64,000 nucleotides of DNA from Sapria himalayana (GCA_029783825.1 JAREIK010003005.1:39336-103335); one strand, 5' to 3'. Shown: positions 1 to 14,689, counted from the stretch's first letter. A program made the numbers and translations. Notes: a model not told the origin generated them from the sequence alone.

Positions 1-1745
1 TTTATAGATAGATAGATAGATAGACAAGTAGATAAATAGATAGATAGAAAGATAAACATATAGATATATAGATAGATAGATAGATATAGAGATAGAAAGA
101 TAGGTTGATAGAAAGATATATAGACCGAAATAAAGACAGATAGATATACAAGTATATAGATAGATAGATAGACAGATAGAGAGACAGATAGAGAAACAAA
201 TAGATAGATATATAAATAGATAGATAGACATATAGATAAATATACAGATAGATTGTAAAATAGATAGATAGATAGATAGACAAGCAAGTAGTTAAGTAGG
301 TAGACAATAATGTAGGCATGTAGATAGATAAATAGACAAACAAACAAATAGATAGATATAATGAAAAAAATATACAAACAGACAAATAGATAGCCAGATA
401 GATAGATAGATAGACAGATAGATAGACAGATAGATAAAGAAATAGAAAGACAAATAGATATATAGATAGATAGAAAGATTGATAGATAGATTCATAGACA
501 TGTAGATAAACAAATTGATAGATAAATAGATAGATATATAAATATATAGATAGATATAGATGGATAGATAGAGAGATTTAGATAAATAGATAGACAGATT
601 GATAAGCAGAATTATAGATTGATTGATAGACATATCGACAAACAAATTTATAGATCGATTGATATATATAATAATAGACATTTTGATAGACAAATAAATA
701 GATAGATAGATAGATAGACTAATAGATAGAACGTTAGATATATAGATAGATAGAGAAATGGATAGATAGATAGATATGTAATCAAAAAGATAGATATAGA
801 TATATAAATAGATAGATAGATAGACATGTAGATAAAAGGATAGATAGAATGATAAACATTTATATAGATATATAGATATATATATTATATAAGACAGATA
901 GATACAGTGATAGATAGACAAATAAATAACAAAATATTTTGACAGATATATTGATAGATAGATAGACAAGTAGATAGATAGATAGAGTGATAGATAGACA
1001 ATTAAATAAAAAATAGATAGATAGATTGATAGATAGACAAACATATAGATAGATAGATAGATAGATAGACATATAAGTAAAAAATAGATAGATAGATAGA
1101 TATACAGATAGATAGAGAGATAGATAGACAGATAGATAGACAAATAGATAGGTAGTTAGATAGTCAGATAGATATAAAGAAAACATTTATAGATAGATAG
1201 ATAGATAGATAGACAAGTAGATAAATAGATAGATAGATAGAAAGATAAACATATAGATATATAGATAGATAGATAGATATAGAGATAGAAAGATAGGTTG
1301 ATAGAAAGATATATAGACCGAAATAAAGACAGATAGATATACAAGTATATAGATAGATAGATAGACAGATAGAGAGACAGATAGAGAAACAAATAGATAG
1401 ATATATAAATAGATAGATATACAAACAAACAGATAGATAGACATATAGATAAATATACAGATAGATTGTAAAATAGATAGATAGATAGATAGACAAGCAA
1501 GTAGTTAAGTAGGTAAACAATAATCTAGGCATGTAGATAGATAAATAGACAAACAAACAAATAGACAGATATAATGAAAAAAATATACAAACACACAAAT
1601 AGATAGACAAATAGATAGTTAGATAGATAGATAGACAAATAGATAGACAGATAGATAAAGAAATAGAAAGACAAATAGATATATAGATAGATAGAAAGAT
1701 TGATAGATAGATTGATAGAAATGTAGATAAACAAATTGATAGATA
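1..1745. repeat. Duplicated ~0.5 kb block inside TAGA array 1
   Basis: Bases 1-~525 and ~1186-~1745 share the same order of irregular words, not just TAGA units: TAGACAAGTAGATAAATAG, GGTTGATAGAAAGATATATA, GACCGAAATAAAGACAG, CAAGCAAGTAGTTAAGTAGG and GATAAAGAAATAGAAAGAC. The offset grows from about 1185 to about 1220 bases through small insertions, for example an extra word near 1415-1435. This indicates a segmental duplication within the array, after which the copies diverged slightly. Confidence 0.85.
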
Positions 1746-3147
1746 ATTAGATATATATATATAGATAAATAGAGAGATAGATAGATAGATAAATAGATAT
1801 ATAGATAGATAGATAGAGAGAGAGAGAGAGATTGATAGATAGATTGATATACATTTTGATAGACATATATAAACAGATAAATAGATAGATATATAGATAG
1901 ATAGATAAAGAAATTGACAGATAGATAGAAAGATAGATAGACAAATACATAGATAAATATTTATATATACCAATTATTAGACTGTATATAGATAATTAGA
2001 TAGAAAGACTTATAGATAGATAAATTGATAAAGATATATATAGACTGATAGATAGACAGAAATATAGATAAAGAGATAGACATATATATAAACAAATAGT
2101 AGTAAATAGATATATAAAAAAATAGACAGACAGAAATATATATATATATATATATATATACAAAGTTAGATAGATAGACATATTTATAGATAGTTAGATA
2201 GACAGACAGACAGATAGATAGATCGATGGATAGATAGATAGATTAAAAAATAGATAGATAGATATACATAAATATAGATAGATAGAGAGATAGATAGATA
2301 GGTAGTCAGATAAAAAAATAAAAAGACGGAAATATAGATACAAAGATAGATAGATAGATAGATAAACAGATGGAGACATAGACAGAAAGAGTGATAGATG
2401 ATAGTTAGATAGATAGATAGATAGAAAAAGATAGATAGATCGATAGATTGATAGATAGATTGATAGATAGATTGATTGATAGATAGATAGTTAGAAAAAT
2501 ACAAAGAGAGTTTGAAAGAAAGATTGATAGATAGATTCAAAAATAGATAGATAGACAAATAATAGAGTGACATATATATTAACAGATAGATGATATTTAG
2601 ATAGAAAGACAAATCGATAGATAGATTGATAGATTGATAGATAGATACATAGATAGATACATAGATAGAAAGAAAAAATGATAAATAGATTGAAATACAT
2701 TTTGTTATACAAATTCATAGATAGATTGATAGATAGATAGATTCATTGATTGATAGATAGATAGACAGACAGATAGATATTTAGATAGATTCATAGAAAG
2801 ATAGATAGATCGATAAATTTTTAGATAGAAATATTTATGGATAGATAAATAGATACATAGACATATAGATATATAGATAGATAGATAGTTATATAGAGAA
2901 AATTTTTAGTCAAATAGATATGAAGAAAAAAAGACAGATAGATAGATAGATAGAAAAAAAGATAGATAGAAAGATAGATAGATAAATAGATAGGTAAACA
3001 GATAGAAAGATAGATATAGTTAAAAAAATAGATAGATAGATATATATATAGACATATTGTTAGACATATAGAAAACATATAAATAGATAATAAATTATTA
3101 TACTGATATATAGATAGATAGATAAATAGATATAAAGATAGAAATAG

Positions 3148-3180
<33 letters not shown>

Positions 3181-4737
3181 AATAGATAGATAGATAGATA
3201 GATACACATATAGATAGATATATAGATATACATTAAGATAGATAGAAAGGCATATATTTAGATAGATAAATAGAGAGATATATAGATATATAGATTGATT
3301 GATTAATAAATAGATAGATGGACAGATAGATAGATAGTTAGATAGGCAAATAGATAGGCAGATAGTTAGACAAATAGATAGACAGATAGATCGATAGATA
3401 TATAAATATATTATTAGACTAATATATAGTTAGATAGATAAATAGATAGGTAGATTAATACAGATGTAGATAGACAGATAGATAGAAAAATAGATAGAAA
3501 AATTGATTGACAGATAGATAGATATATAGATAGATAATAAGAAAGATAAATAGACTGATAAATAGACATATAGATAAATATATAGATAAGTAGATATATA
3601 GATATACAAAAAAAAGATTTATAGATAGATAGAAAAAAATATTCAAATATATCGACAGATAGATAAAATAGAGAGATACTCATATAGATAGATAGATAGA
3701 TAGATGGTCAAATAAATATACAAATAGATAGAAAGATTGATATACTTTTAGTATAATATTAGATAGACCGATAGATAGGTAGATTGATATATAGACAAGT
3801 AGATAGATAGATAGATAGACTAATAGATAAACATATAAAAAATATATTTAGATAGATAGATAGATAGATAGATAGAAAGATATACACATAAATAGAAAGA
3901 TAGACAAGTAGATAGATAGATAGATAGATAGACAAAAAGATAGACTAATAGATAGATAGTTAGATAAATAGATAGATCGATAGGTAGATAGATAGATAGA
4001 CAGATAGGTAATAGGCAGATAAAAAGATAGATACATAGATAGATAGATCGATTGATATTCAAATTGATAGTATAATAGATAGATAGATAGACAGACTAAC
4101 AAGTAAGTAGTCAAGAAGGTAGACAATCTGGTAGGTATGTAGACAAACCGTTCGACAAACATACAAATATACACAAAAATGTAAGACTAGCAATCAAACA
4201 AATAGGAAAAAAGATAAAATCACAAATAGACAGACAGATAGATAGGCAAATAGATTTGTAGATAGACAAATAGACAAATACATAGATAGATAGTTTGATA
4301 AATAAATAGATAGTCAGATAGATAGACAAATTGATAAATAAATAGATATATATATATATATAGATAGATAGAAAACCAGATAGATAGATAGCTAGAAAAA
4401 TAGATAGGTATATAAATAAATGGATTAACAAATTAATAGATAGAATGATAGAAAGAATGAGAGATAGATTGATAGACATACTAACATACAGATTGATATA
4501 TATATTGAAAGATATATTAATAAATAGATTATTAGACATATTGATAGACAAATAGATAGATAGAGAGATAGATAGATAGATATAGAGATAGATAGAGATA
4601 TAGAAAGAAAGTAAGATAGATATTTAAATAGATTATTAGGCAGATATATATATATACATAGATAGATAGATTGATTGATTGAAAAATAGATAGACATCTT
4701 GATACACAAATAGAAAGATAGTATGATAGATAGATAA

Positions 4738-4740
<3 letters not shown>

Positions 4741-4780
<40 letters not shown>
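4741..4780. repeat. Pure TA run
   Basis: Forty bases of uninterrupted TA dinucleotide inside the TAGA array. Similar runs lie at about 5037-5083 and 9220-9262. They probably arose by slippage from ATAG-to-ATAT changes. Confidence 0.9.
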
Positions 4781-4782
<2 letters not shown>

Positions 4783-5034
4783 CAAATAAAAGACTTAAAG
4801 ATTGATATATAGATAGATAAATAGACAGATATAATCAGATAGATAACCAAAAGGAAAGACAATCAACTAGAAATAATGATAGATAGATAGATAGGTAGAA
4901 AGATAGATAGGCAAATAGATAGTCATATAGATATACATATACATATACATATACATATAGATAGATAAATATATATATAAATAAATAGATAGATATATAG
5001 ATATATATATATATATATATATAGATAGATTGAT

Positions 5035-5095
<61 letters not shown>

Positions 5096-5866
5096 TACAT
5101 ATTTATAGACAAAAAGATAGAAAGATTGTTAGAAATATTCATAAGTAGTTATATAGACAGATTAAAAGATAGATAGATAGATAAATAGATAGATAAATAA
5201 ATAGGCAGATAGATAGATAGATAGATAAAAGCCAGATAGACAAATAGACATATAGAAGATAGATACAAGTATAATAGATTGATAGATAGATAGAAAGATA
5301 TATAGACAAAAAATAGATATATACATATATAGAGAGTTAGATAAATAGAAAAATAGATAGATTGACAAATAAATAGAAAGATAGATAGATAGATAGATAT
5401 ATAAATAAAAAGATAGATGGACAAATAGATTGATAAATTTATAGAAAGATTGATTGACATATTGATAGATAAAATGATAGAGTGATTGATAGACAAATTG
5501 ATAGAAATATAGAAAGATAGATTGATTAAATGATAGATAGATAGATATACTTATTGATTGATAGTTTATTAGACATTTTGATAGATGGATAGACAAACAA
5601 AGAAATAAACATATAGGTTGTAGTCAAATAAATTGTTATGAAGATAAATAGACAAATTGATAAATAGATAAATTAATTGATTACCAAATAGATAGATAAG
5701 ACAAATAGATAGTTAGAAAGATAAATAGATAGATAGACAGATTTATTGATTGATACACAATAGGTTGATAGTCAAAATTATAAATAGTTTGATAGAGAGA
5801 GAGATAGAAAGATAGATAAATAGATAGATAGAAAGAAAAACAAATAGATAAAAAAATAAAATAAAT

Positions 5867-5949
5867 ATTGATAGATAGATTGATAGATAGATTGATAGAT
5901 AGATTGATAGATAGATTGATAGATAGATTGATAGATAGATTGATAGATA
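5867..5949. repeat. ATTGATAGATAG 12-mer tandem run (~7 units)
   Basis: The 12-base unit ATTGATAGATAG repeats about seven times nearly without change. It is a three-tetramer higher-order unit in which one TAGA has become TTGA, homogenised locally. Its regularity suggests recent local amplification compared with the degenerate surroundings. Confidence 0.9.
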
Positions 5950-8900
5950 TTTTGATATTTAGATTAATAGATAGATTGAAAGAAAGATAGATGATTGACT
6001 TATAGTCAGAGATAGATAGATAGAAATATTGAAAGATTAATAAATAGATAGATTGATAGATTAATAGAAAGATATATAGATCGATAGATAGATGAATATA
6101 TACATAGATCAATAGATAGATCGACACTTAGATAAATAAATAAATAAATTTAATAGAAAGAAAAGATTGGTAAATAGAAAGACACGCATATAGATAGAGA
6201 GAAAAATAGAAAGATATATAGATAGATAGACAGACCGATAGATAGTAGATAGATAGATTAATATATTGGTATATACAATGATAGATAGATTGATATTTAG
6301 ATACTTAGATAGATAGATAGATAGACAAATAGATAGACAGATAGATAGACAAATAGATAGATAGATAGATAGATGGATATATAGATAGACAAATACATAG
6401 ACAGATAGTTAGACATATAGATAGATAGATATATATAGATAGACACACTGCCAGACATACAAATAATAGATAGATATATAGATTGGATATACAAATATAG
6501 ATAAATAGATGGACAGATAATTAGATAGATATATTGTTAGATAGACAAATAAACAGATAGATAGATAAAAAGATATATAGACAGACAGACAGATAGATAG
6601 ATAGATTGACAAATAAATAAAAAAAGTCTAACAGATAGGAAAATATGACATTTGACAGATAGACTAACAATTTAACAAATATAAAAGTAGATAGTTAGAT
6701 AGATAGATTTATAAATTGATTTATAAATAGATAGATAAATAGATATATACATAGATAGATAAATAGATTGAATGATATTTTGATAGCTTGATTGATAGAC
6801 ATATTTTTGGATAGATTGATTGATATATTGATAAAAAGATATATAAAATGATAGATAGATAGACACTCAAATATATAGATAAAAAGATAGAAACTCTTAC
6901 AGATAGATATGATAAAATATTGACAGATAGATAGAAAGAAAGATAGACAAATAGATAGACAGATAGATAGACAAATAGATAAATAGATAGATAGACAAAT
7001 AAATAAAAAATAGATAGATAGATAAATCAATTGACATATAAATAAATTTATAGATAGATAGAAATATAGATAGATGATAGATAGATAGATGATTGATAGA
7101 TAGATAGATAATTGATTGATAGACATATAGATAGATAGATACATAGATAGAAAGATAGATAAATAGAAAATTAGGAGATAGATAGATTAATTGATAAACA
7201 TATAGATAGGTAGACCGATAGATAAACAAATACATAGATAAAAATATAGATAGATAGATAGATATAAAGATAGAAAGATAGATAGACAAATAGAGTCATA
7301 TATATAAATAGATTATTATACTGATATTTAGATAGATAGATAGGTAGAAAGAAAGATAAGTAGATATATAGAAAGATTGATAGATAGACAGATATATAAA
7401 TGGATTATAAAACTAATACACACACACACACATATAGATATATAGTCAGATAGACAGATAGATAGACAAATATATAGAGAAAAAGAAAGATTGTAGATAG
7501 ACATATCGATAGACAAATAGATAAACAGATAGATTGATAGATAAACAAATATACAAATAGATAGACACTTAGTTAAACTGATAGATAGGCAGTAAGATAG
7601 ATAAAAAGATCAACAAACAGATATATAGATAGATATAAAGATAGACAAATAGATAGTCAGATAGATAGTCAAATCAATAAATAGATATATAGATTTATGG
7701 AGAGACATTTTAAAAAAAATATAAATAAACAGATAGATAGATATATAGATATATGATAAATAGATAGATATAAAGGTAGATAGATAGGTAGGTAGATAAA
7801 TAGATAGACAAGTAGATATACAGATAGATAGACTAATATATCATTAGATAAATAGATATATTGATAGATAAATATACCCATAGATAGACAGACATATAGA
7901 TAAATAGATAGATAGATAGATAGATAAATAAATAAATAAATAGTAAAACAAATAAAATACATATACATATAGGAAAGTAGTCAGGAACGCAGACAATTAG
8001 GTAGGTAGGTAGATATACACACAGACAAACAAACAAATAGATACATAAAATGATTGAAAAAAAAATAAAAATAGACAAATAGATAGATAGATAGATAGAC
8101 TGATTAAAATATAGATAGATAACCCTATTGATAACCATAATGTTAGATAGATAGATAGATTGATATATATATTGATAGAGATATAGAAAAACTGATCGAC
8201 AAATAGATAGATGGATAGATAGATAGACAAATAGATAAACAGACATAAAGATAGATAGACAGAATGATAGATAGATATACAAAAAAATTTAAAGATTTAT
8301 AGATAAACAGATAGATTGACAAATTGATAGAAAGATTAATAAATTGACTAATAGGCTGATTAAAAAATAGATTGATAGATATATTGATAGATAGATATAT
8401 TAAAAGATTGCTAGGTAGATAGATTCCCAGATATATATATATATAATGACAAAAGATTTAGATATAGAGAGTTAGATAAATAGAAAGATATATAGATAGA
8501 TAGATAGAGAAAAGGTCTTACAGTTAGACAAATAGACAGTCAGATAGACAAACTAATAGATAGATAAACAATTATATAGATAGAAAGATAGATAGATAGA
8601 AAAATAGATATACAGATTAATAGATAGATTAATATATAGATTGATATATAGATAAAAATAGACAAATAGATAATTGATAGATAGATAAATAGTCAAATTG
8701 ATAAAAAGATAAATAGATAGACAAATAGATATACATATAGATAGACAGATAGATGATAAGATACACATATAAATAGATAGACAGATATATAGACAGATAG
8801 AAAGATAGATAGATTGGCAGAATGATAAAGAAATTAAAAGATAGAAAGATAGACATAAAGAAATATAGGCATATTGATTGATAGAAAGAAAAAATATAGA

Positions 8901-9216
8901 CATATAGATAGACTGATGGACAAATAGATAGATAGACAGAATTATAGACAAATATGCATATAGATATATAGATAAATATATATTTACATAGATAAAAAGA
9001 TAGATAGATAGACTTAAAAATAGATAGATATATAGATAGATTCATAATAAATAAATAGATAAATTGATATAAAGGCAGATAGATCGATATAAAGATAAGT
9101 AGAAAGATTGTTAGAGAAAATGATAGAGAGATTGATATTTATATTCATAGATAGATTAAAAAAGATATAGATAAAAAGAGAGATAAATAGATAAATACAT
9201 AGAAAGAAAGATAGAT

Positions 9217-9264
<48 letters not shown>

Positions 9265-9867
9265 AAAGATCAATTGAGGGATACATAGATAGATATATAT
9301 ATATATAGAAAGATAGACAGATAGATAAATATATAGATAGATAAATATATAAATATATAGATAAATAGATAGATTAATAAATTGATAAAGAGATAGACAC
9401 AAAAATATATAGATAGATAGATAGAAAAATATATAGATAGATAGACGAATAGATAAATTGATAGCTAGAATGATAAACTAAATGATAAACAGATATATTG
9501 ACTATTAGATAGATATATAGATATATTGATATATTGATAGATAGATAGATAGATTATTAGATAGATTAATAGATAGACATATAGATAGATAGAGAGTTTG
9601 ACAGAAATAAATATAGATAGACACATATATAGATAGATAGATAGATAGATAGATATATTGATTGATTGAATGATATATTGTTTGATTGATAAATAGATAT
9701 ACAGATATATAGGTAGATAATTGCATAATAGGTGGATAGATTAATAGATAGATAGATAGATAAACAGATAGATAAATAGCTAGATAGACAGATAGAAAGA
9801 CAGATAGATACACAGATAGATAGATAGAGAGATAGACTGATAGATAGATAGATAGACAGATAGATAA

Positions 9868-9890
9868 CACTACAATAAAATATCGATTTA
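9868..9890 (+). other. CACTA 5' terminal inverted repeat
   Basis: CACTACAATAAAATATC starts here, preceded by the trinucleotide TAA (9865-9867), which would be the left target-site duplication. The CACTA start is diagnostic of the superfamily. Confidence 0.85.
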
Positions 9891-10890
9891 GCTATGAAAT
9901 TTTACCTTGGGATCAATCCCTTTTTAAATTGCAAGGGATTAGCTAGGGAATAGCAGAGGATTGATGATTTTTTTATGAAAAAATAAATAGCAAAGGATTA
10001 GTGAAAAATTTTTTTTCGAAAATTCAGCGAAAGAAATTCAGGGGATTTAGTGACGGATTATCGACGGAAAATTTTCCTAACTTCCGCTCTAGATAAGCGG
10101 GGATTTTAGCAATTGATTTTGTGATAGAATATCTCTTGTTAATAAAATCCTTGATTTAGCAATGGATTTTATGATGGAATTTTTTCCTTCTAATAAAATT
10201 TTTGATTTATCGACGAATTTTGCGATGGAATATCCATTACTAATAAAATTCTTGATTTACCGACTAATTTAGAGATGGATTTTTCCTTGCTAATAAAATC
10301 CTTGATATAGCGATGGATGTTCCCTCACTAATAAAATTCTATATTTAGCAATGGATTTAGCGACGGATTTAACGACAGATGTTACCTTGCTAATAACATC
10401 CTAGATTTAGCGACGGATTTAGTGACAAATGTTCTCTTGCTAATAAAATCCTAGATTTAACGACGGATTTAGTGTTGGATTTAGTGATGGATTTTCCATT
10501 TCTAATAAAATCCTTGATTTAGTGATGGCTTTAGCGATAGATTTTTCTTTTCTAATAAAATTATTGATTTAGCTACGGATTTAGCGACGGATTTTCCCTA
10601 GCTAATAAAATCCATATTTTATCAACGGATTTAGCGAACGAATATCCCTAGCTAATAAAATACATATATTTGTGATGGATTTAGCGATTAAATTTCTCGA
10701 GAAAAAAAATCTTTAATTTTGCAATGGATTTAGCAACGGAATTTCCCTAGCTAATAAAATTTGTAATATCACAACGGATTTAGCGATGAATTTTCTCAAG
10801 TTAATAAAATCCATTAATAGCGATGAATTTTCCCTAGCTTATAAAATCTATTATTTAGCTACGAATTTAGCGACGGTATTTTCCTAGCCA
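9880..10890 (+). repeat. Left subterminal repeats of CACTA copy 1
   Basis: About 1 kb of degenerate ~50-60 bp units containing CTAATAAAATCC followed by one or two copies of GATTTAGCGACGGATTT and ending in TTCCCTAGCTAA-like words. In En/Spm elements subterminal repeats are the binding sites for the second (TNPA-type) protein. The same words occur in reverse orientation at 24990-25440, as expected for the two ends of one element. Confidence 0.85.
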
Positions 10891-12136
10891 ATATTTAATT
10901 ATATAATTTTTTTAAATTTATTATTAGTTTTAATATTTTATTTAATTTTGTTTATTAAATGTATGTTAATGGTCTATAGATGAGCAATCCTTGAAAGATA
11001 TATTCTCCTCATAAAATAATAAAAAAATTATATTATAAATAAATAATTTAAAAAATATAAAAAAATTAGATTAGTAAGGTATAAAAAATTATTTTTATGA
11101 TGTATTAATCTTATAAAAAATTATACAAAAAAAATTTTTAATATTTTAAATTAAGAAACTTAAAAATTTCTATTAAAGTAAAATTAAATAATAAATTCAA
11201 TAAGTATAATAATTTTTTTCGATATTTTAAAAATTAAATTAACATATATTAAAATTTCTACAAATATAAATGTAAATTAATTCATTGTATGATAAAATAG
11301 AAAATATTTTTAAAAATATCTGAATTGATGAATAAACTAGTAAAAATTAATATTATTTTAAGTAAAAAAAAATCTGATTATAGAAAACTTTTAAAAAAAT
11401 AAATAATACAAATTTTGAAAATCTTGAAATATAATAAAAATATAAATTTTTTAATAAAATTAAAAGAAAATAAATTAATATTTATAAATAAATACATAGA
11501 TGTTTGCTCCTACTAAAATTTATACGAATTAAACAATTGAATAATATTTTTACAATTAGCTTTTAACATTAAGTTTTTATTAAAATAATAAATATAACTT
11601 TTTTTAAATATCTTCTCACTTTAATTCATTATTTTAATTTTAAAAATTATTAATGATATCAAATAATATGAAATTGCATGCCTTTAAAATTATTTCATAT
11701 TATTTTCGTAAAAATTAATATGAATTCTTAAGAATGTATAACCATAAAATATAAATTTTAATATATTTTTAACATTTAAAGTATCTTGTAATTCTTAGGC
11801 GAGTGGCTAGAAGACAAATCATCTTTTTATTTATGTCTTATTATAAGAAGTTTGTTAATTTTGTAACTATTTGATATTTTTGTATAAGGCTAAACATATT
11901 TTTTTAATTGTTTATATATTTATTGTTTAATTAATATTATAATAAAAAATTGTAAGGCGTTTGTTTTTCATGTGTACCTTGCTACACGCACATTTATTTT
12001 GTTGAAATAATAATGATAGTAAATAAAATTAATGAGTCTTTTTGATTATATATATATATATATTGCTTATTTAATGTTTTAATAATTAAAAATATTAATA
12101 ATTTGCTAATATATACATTCACTTGTTGAGACGCGA
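10891..12136. other. AT-rich spacer, no gene seen
   Basis: Extremely AT-rich sequence with many A and T homopolymer runs and no open frame of note. It lies between the left subterminal repeats and the block conserved with 39847 onward. I see no RNA gene or further element in it. Confidence 0.7.
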
Positions 12137-12720
12137 TAATCTCTAACAATTGAAGCAGACCTCCTCATTCAGTCATTTATCTCTCAACACCGATGCATCA
12201 ACATATAATCGAGGTTTATGTTTTAATATGTTATTTGATTTGAGGTACCATTTTATCCATTTATTCTTCATCAACATATAATCAAAAATTAAGTTTATGC
12301 ATATTGATTCTTTTATTTATTATTTCTGAAATTCTTCTCCTTTATCCACCATGGTTTGTTTGTATTGCATATATATACTTAATCATATACATACTTCATT
12401 CATTAGTGATATAATGCATTGTCATTGTGTGAATTTTGATGGTGCATAGTAGGTATGCCTAATTAATAACTACTTCAATATACATAACTATATACTTTAT
12501 ACAAAAATAGTATACATAAATATAAGTGTATTTTATATAAGTGTGTTTAAACATAACTATATCTATATAACTATAAAAATAGTAGTACATATACTATTTA
12601 AACATAACTGTATCTATATAATTATAGAAACAGTATACATAACCTTTTACTATACTTTATAAGTAATTTATAAAAATTGTAAAAACTTATAATTAAAAAT
12701 GCAAAAACATCTAATATTGG
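12137..12720 (+). repeat. Left-arm block shared with the second CACTA copy
   Basis: This block aligns word for word with 39847-40540: CTCTAACAA, CATTTATCTCTC, CACCGATGCATCAA against CACCGACGCATCAA, TTTGAGGTACCATTTTAT, CACCATGGT, GATATAATGCATT, and GATGGTGCATAGTAGGTATG against GATGGTGCACAGTAGGTATG. It ends in one degenerate unit of the ~390 bp repeat (CAATATACATAACTATA, AATAGTATACATAAA). It shows that the sequence right of the second TAGA array is a left arm of the same transposon family. Confidence 0.85.
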
Positions 12721-13953
12721 AATTTAAAGTATTTTAATATAATTAATCAAACTAAGCACATCACAGCCCCTGAATGAGAGTCCCGTAGGATCGTGATAAT
12801 AAACCCTCGTGCAATGTCATCTTTAAATTATGTTGGGTCATTATAAACTCATTATGTACTCATATCAAATAATTACTTTTCAATGTTGTCCGAGCCACTT
12901 GTATTTATTGTATGATCAATAATTGAGAAGTTAATTCATCCATCCATTTATATTGGACCATAAAAGAAAGATTTATTATGATTCCTACGGCTAGAATGAT
13001 GTATATTCATTTCATGCTAGCTTAATAGCCACCAGAGGGATGACATTTTATAAGTCATATGAGGGTTGATTATATTCATACTAGCACCATAATTTGATTA
13101 CATTTCTAATTTGAACCAAAGAAAAGAGATTATAAATTTAATTTAAAAAATATATTTAGTCACTTACATGACTTCTATGCCATATGATCATTTTTTTATA
13201 TATTATATCTTAAAATTTTAATATTTCTAAATTGTTTATGGGAATGCAAGTCGACAGGTTATGACCCCACCTAAACCCAAGCTAAATCCAACACATCAAC
13301 CTACATTATGTTCAAATCCATTGTAAGAGACTAAGTATAGAACTATTCATCATGTATAATGAAAATGATACATTTGAGTTTTATTATTGTTTTGGATCAC
13401 ACAACAAAAGAGCTTGAACAAAGAGACCTTGTTATGATGTCGCATAAAGGTATTTTGTAAGTTTTCGAGTTGATCACATAGCAATTAAAAATATATCAAA
13501 AATAAATTAGTGATCAAGAATAATTATTAGTCTTGCAAAGGAGCCAGAAAAAAAATAAATTATTGAGAGAAAAATAAACATGAAAATAGAGCAGGCTTAT
13601 AGATTTTAAGTAGCAATTACATGCATAACAAGAAATCCAAATCATTCTAATCTTCAAATAGAAAAAAAAATTAGGCTTGCATCTCTTAAATTACAAAACA
13701 AAATAACAAAAATAATTTAATATTATCCATTGATACCACTAAAAGGTAGGAATATTGCTTTGAGAAGTATTTTCTTAAATTAGTTCACTTTTAGAATTTT
13801 ATTAAATAGATTTTCTTGATAATGATAGTACTATTCATTTTATTTTGTTGCTTCCAAAAATAGCACTAACATTTATCTAACTTTGCAAAAAAAATGGAAT
13901 TCCTCCACAACACTAAATATAATAATAATAATACTTAATATTTTCATCCTTAA

Positions 13954-13988
<35 letters not shown>

Positions 13989-14026
13989 TTATATATAATG
14001 GATAATTATGTTATGGAATCTAAAAT
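12721..14026. other. AT-rich left-arm spacer, nothing recognised
   Basis: Moderately AT-rich unique-looking sequence with scattered less AT-rich patches (about 12760-12900 and 13240-13330), no long open frame and no recognisable protein or RNA. A TA run lies at about 13958-13987. It is presumed internal to CACTA copy 1. Confidence 0.6.
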
Positions 14027-14331
14027 AAAAAATATATATGATTTGGGTTATATTTTAGTACCTAAATTTTGATACTCATCATTATCCCAACATAATTAAA
14101 AAAAAACATTATGCATAAACTCGTTTCTGCTTACGCGGTATGCAGAAACGAATTTATGCATATGTTTATGCATACAGAGTATGTATAAACTCTATATGCA
14201 TATGTTTTTATTTATGAAAAAAATGAGTTTCTGCATAAACTCATATGCATACTCGAGTATATGCATGCTGTATGATTAAAAGAAGGTAATTATCAGTATA
14301 GAAATTTGGAAGACCCAAATCATAAATATTT
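14027..14331. mobile_element. MITE-like inverted-repeat element
   Basis: The left arm AATATATATGATTTGGGT (from about 14031) and the right arm ACCCAAATCATAAATATT (to about 14330) are imperfect inverted repeats. Similarity continues inward: left CCTAAATTTTGATACTCATC against the reverse complement of TCAGTATAGAAATTTGG. The ~300 bp centre has further nested palindromes, including 14111-14130 paired with 14142-14161 (19 of 20 bases, 11-base loop). The size, terminal inverted repeats and lack of coding fit a MITE or foldback element. I could not define a target duplication, so family and exact ends are open. Confidence 0.5.
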
Positions 14332-14689
14332 TGGATTTGGGTCCCCAAATGGTATATTAAAATTAAAAATTGTAATAAAACATTATTATTTTCATTTTGG
14401 GTCCCCTTAATATTTTTTTCTTATAACTTTTATCCACTTTTGATGCACTAAAGTGCATCAACTTTGTTTATCTCACAGAAGTTTTTAATAAATTTAAATC
14501 TAAAATAATAGTTTCAGAATTCAAAAATCAATTTTTGATTCTCTTAGGGTTTACCAAAATATACTTCTTCAAAGAACAATGATAGGTTCAAATCCAGGGC
14601 TTACACCTAATTAATGATGCTACCAACCATCATACTAGTAACTTTTTAGAAATCTTGGATTCAAAAAAACTTTATAATGATAACGCAAG

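Larger units (their letters stand above)
1..9867. repeat. TAGA/GATA microsatellite array 1 (degenerate, ~9.9 kb)
   Basis: The whole stretch is built from the tetranucleotide TAGA (TCTA on the other strand), interrupted by single-base changes, short TA runs and A-rich words. It continues beyond the left window edge and stops abruptly at the CACTA terminus at 9868. The minus strand reads as long Ser-Ile-Tyr-Leu repeats because a 4-base unit without stops is open in all three frames; these are not genes. The array is not uniform: it contains a duplicated ~0.5 kb block, recurring unusual words near 281, 1493, 4098 and 7974, a pure 12-mer run at 5867-5949 and several TA runs. I see no gene, RNA or mobile element inside it. 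Confidence 0.97.

Noticed and set aside
2..9870. Dozens of minus-strand open frames of Ser-Ile-Tyr-Leu repeats, up to 283 codons (e.g. 292-1143)
   Set aside because: A TCTA tetramer has no stop in any frame, so long open frames arise automatically; they have no non-repeat sequence and no coding signature. The same applies to 28646-39887.
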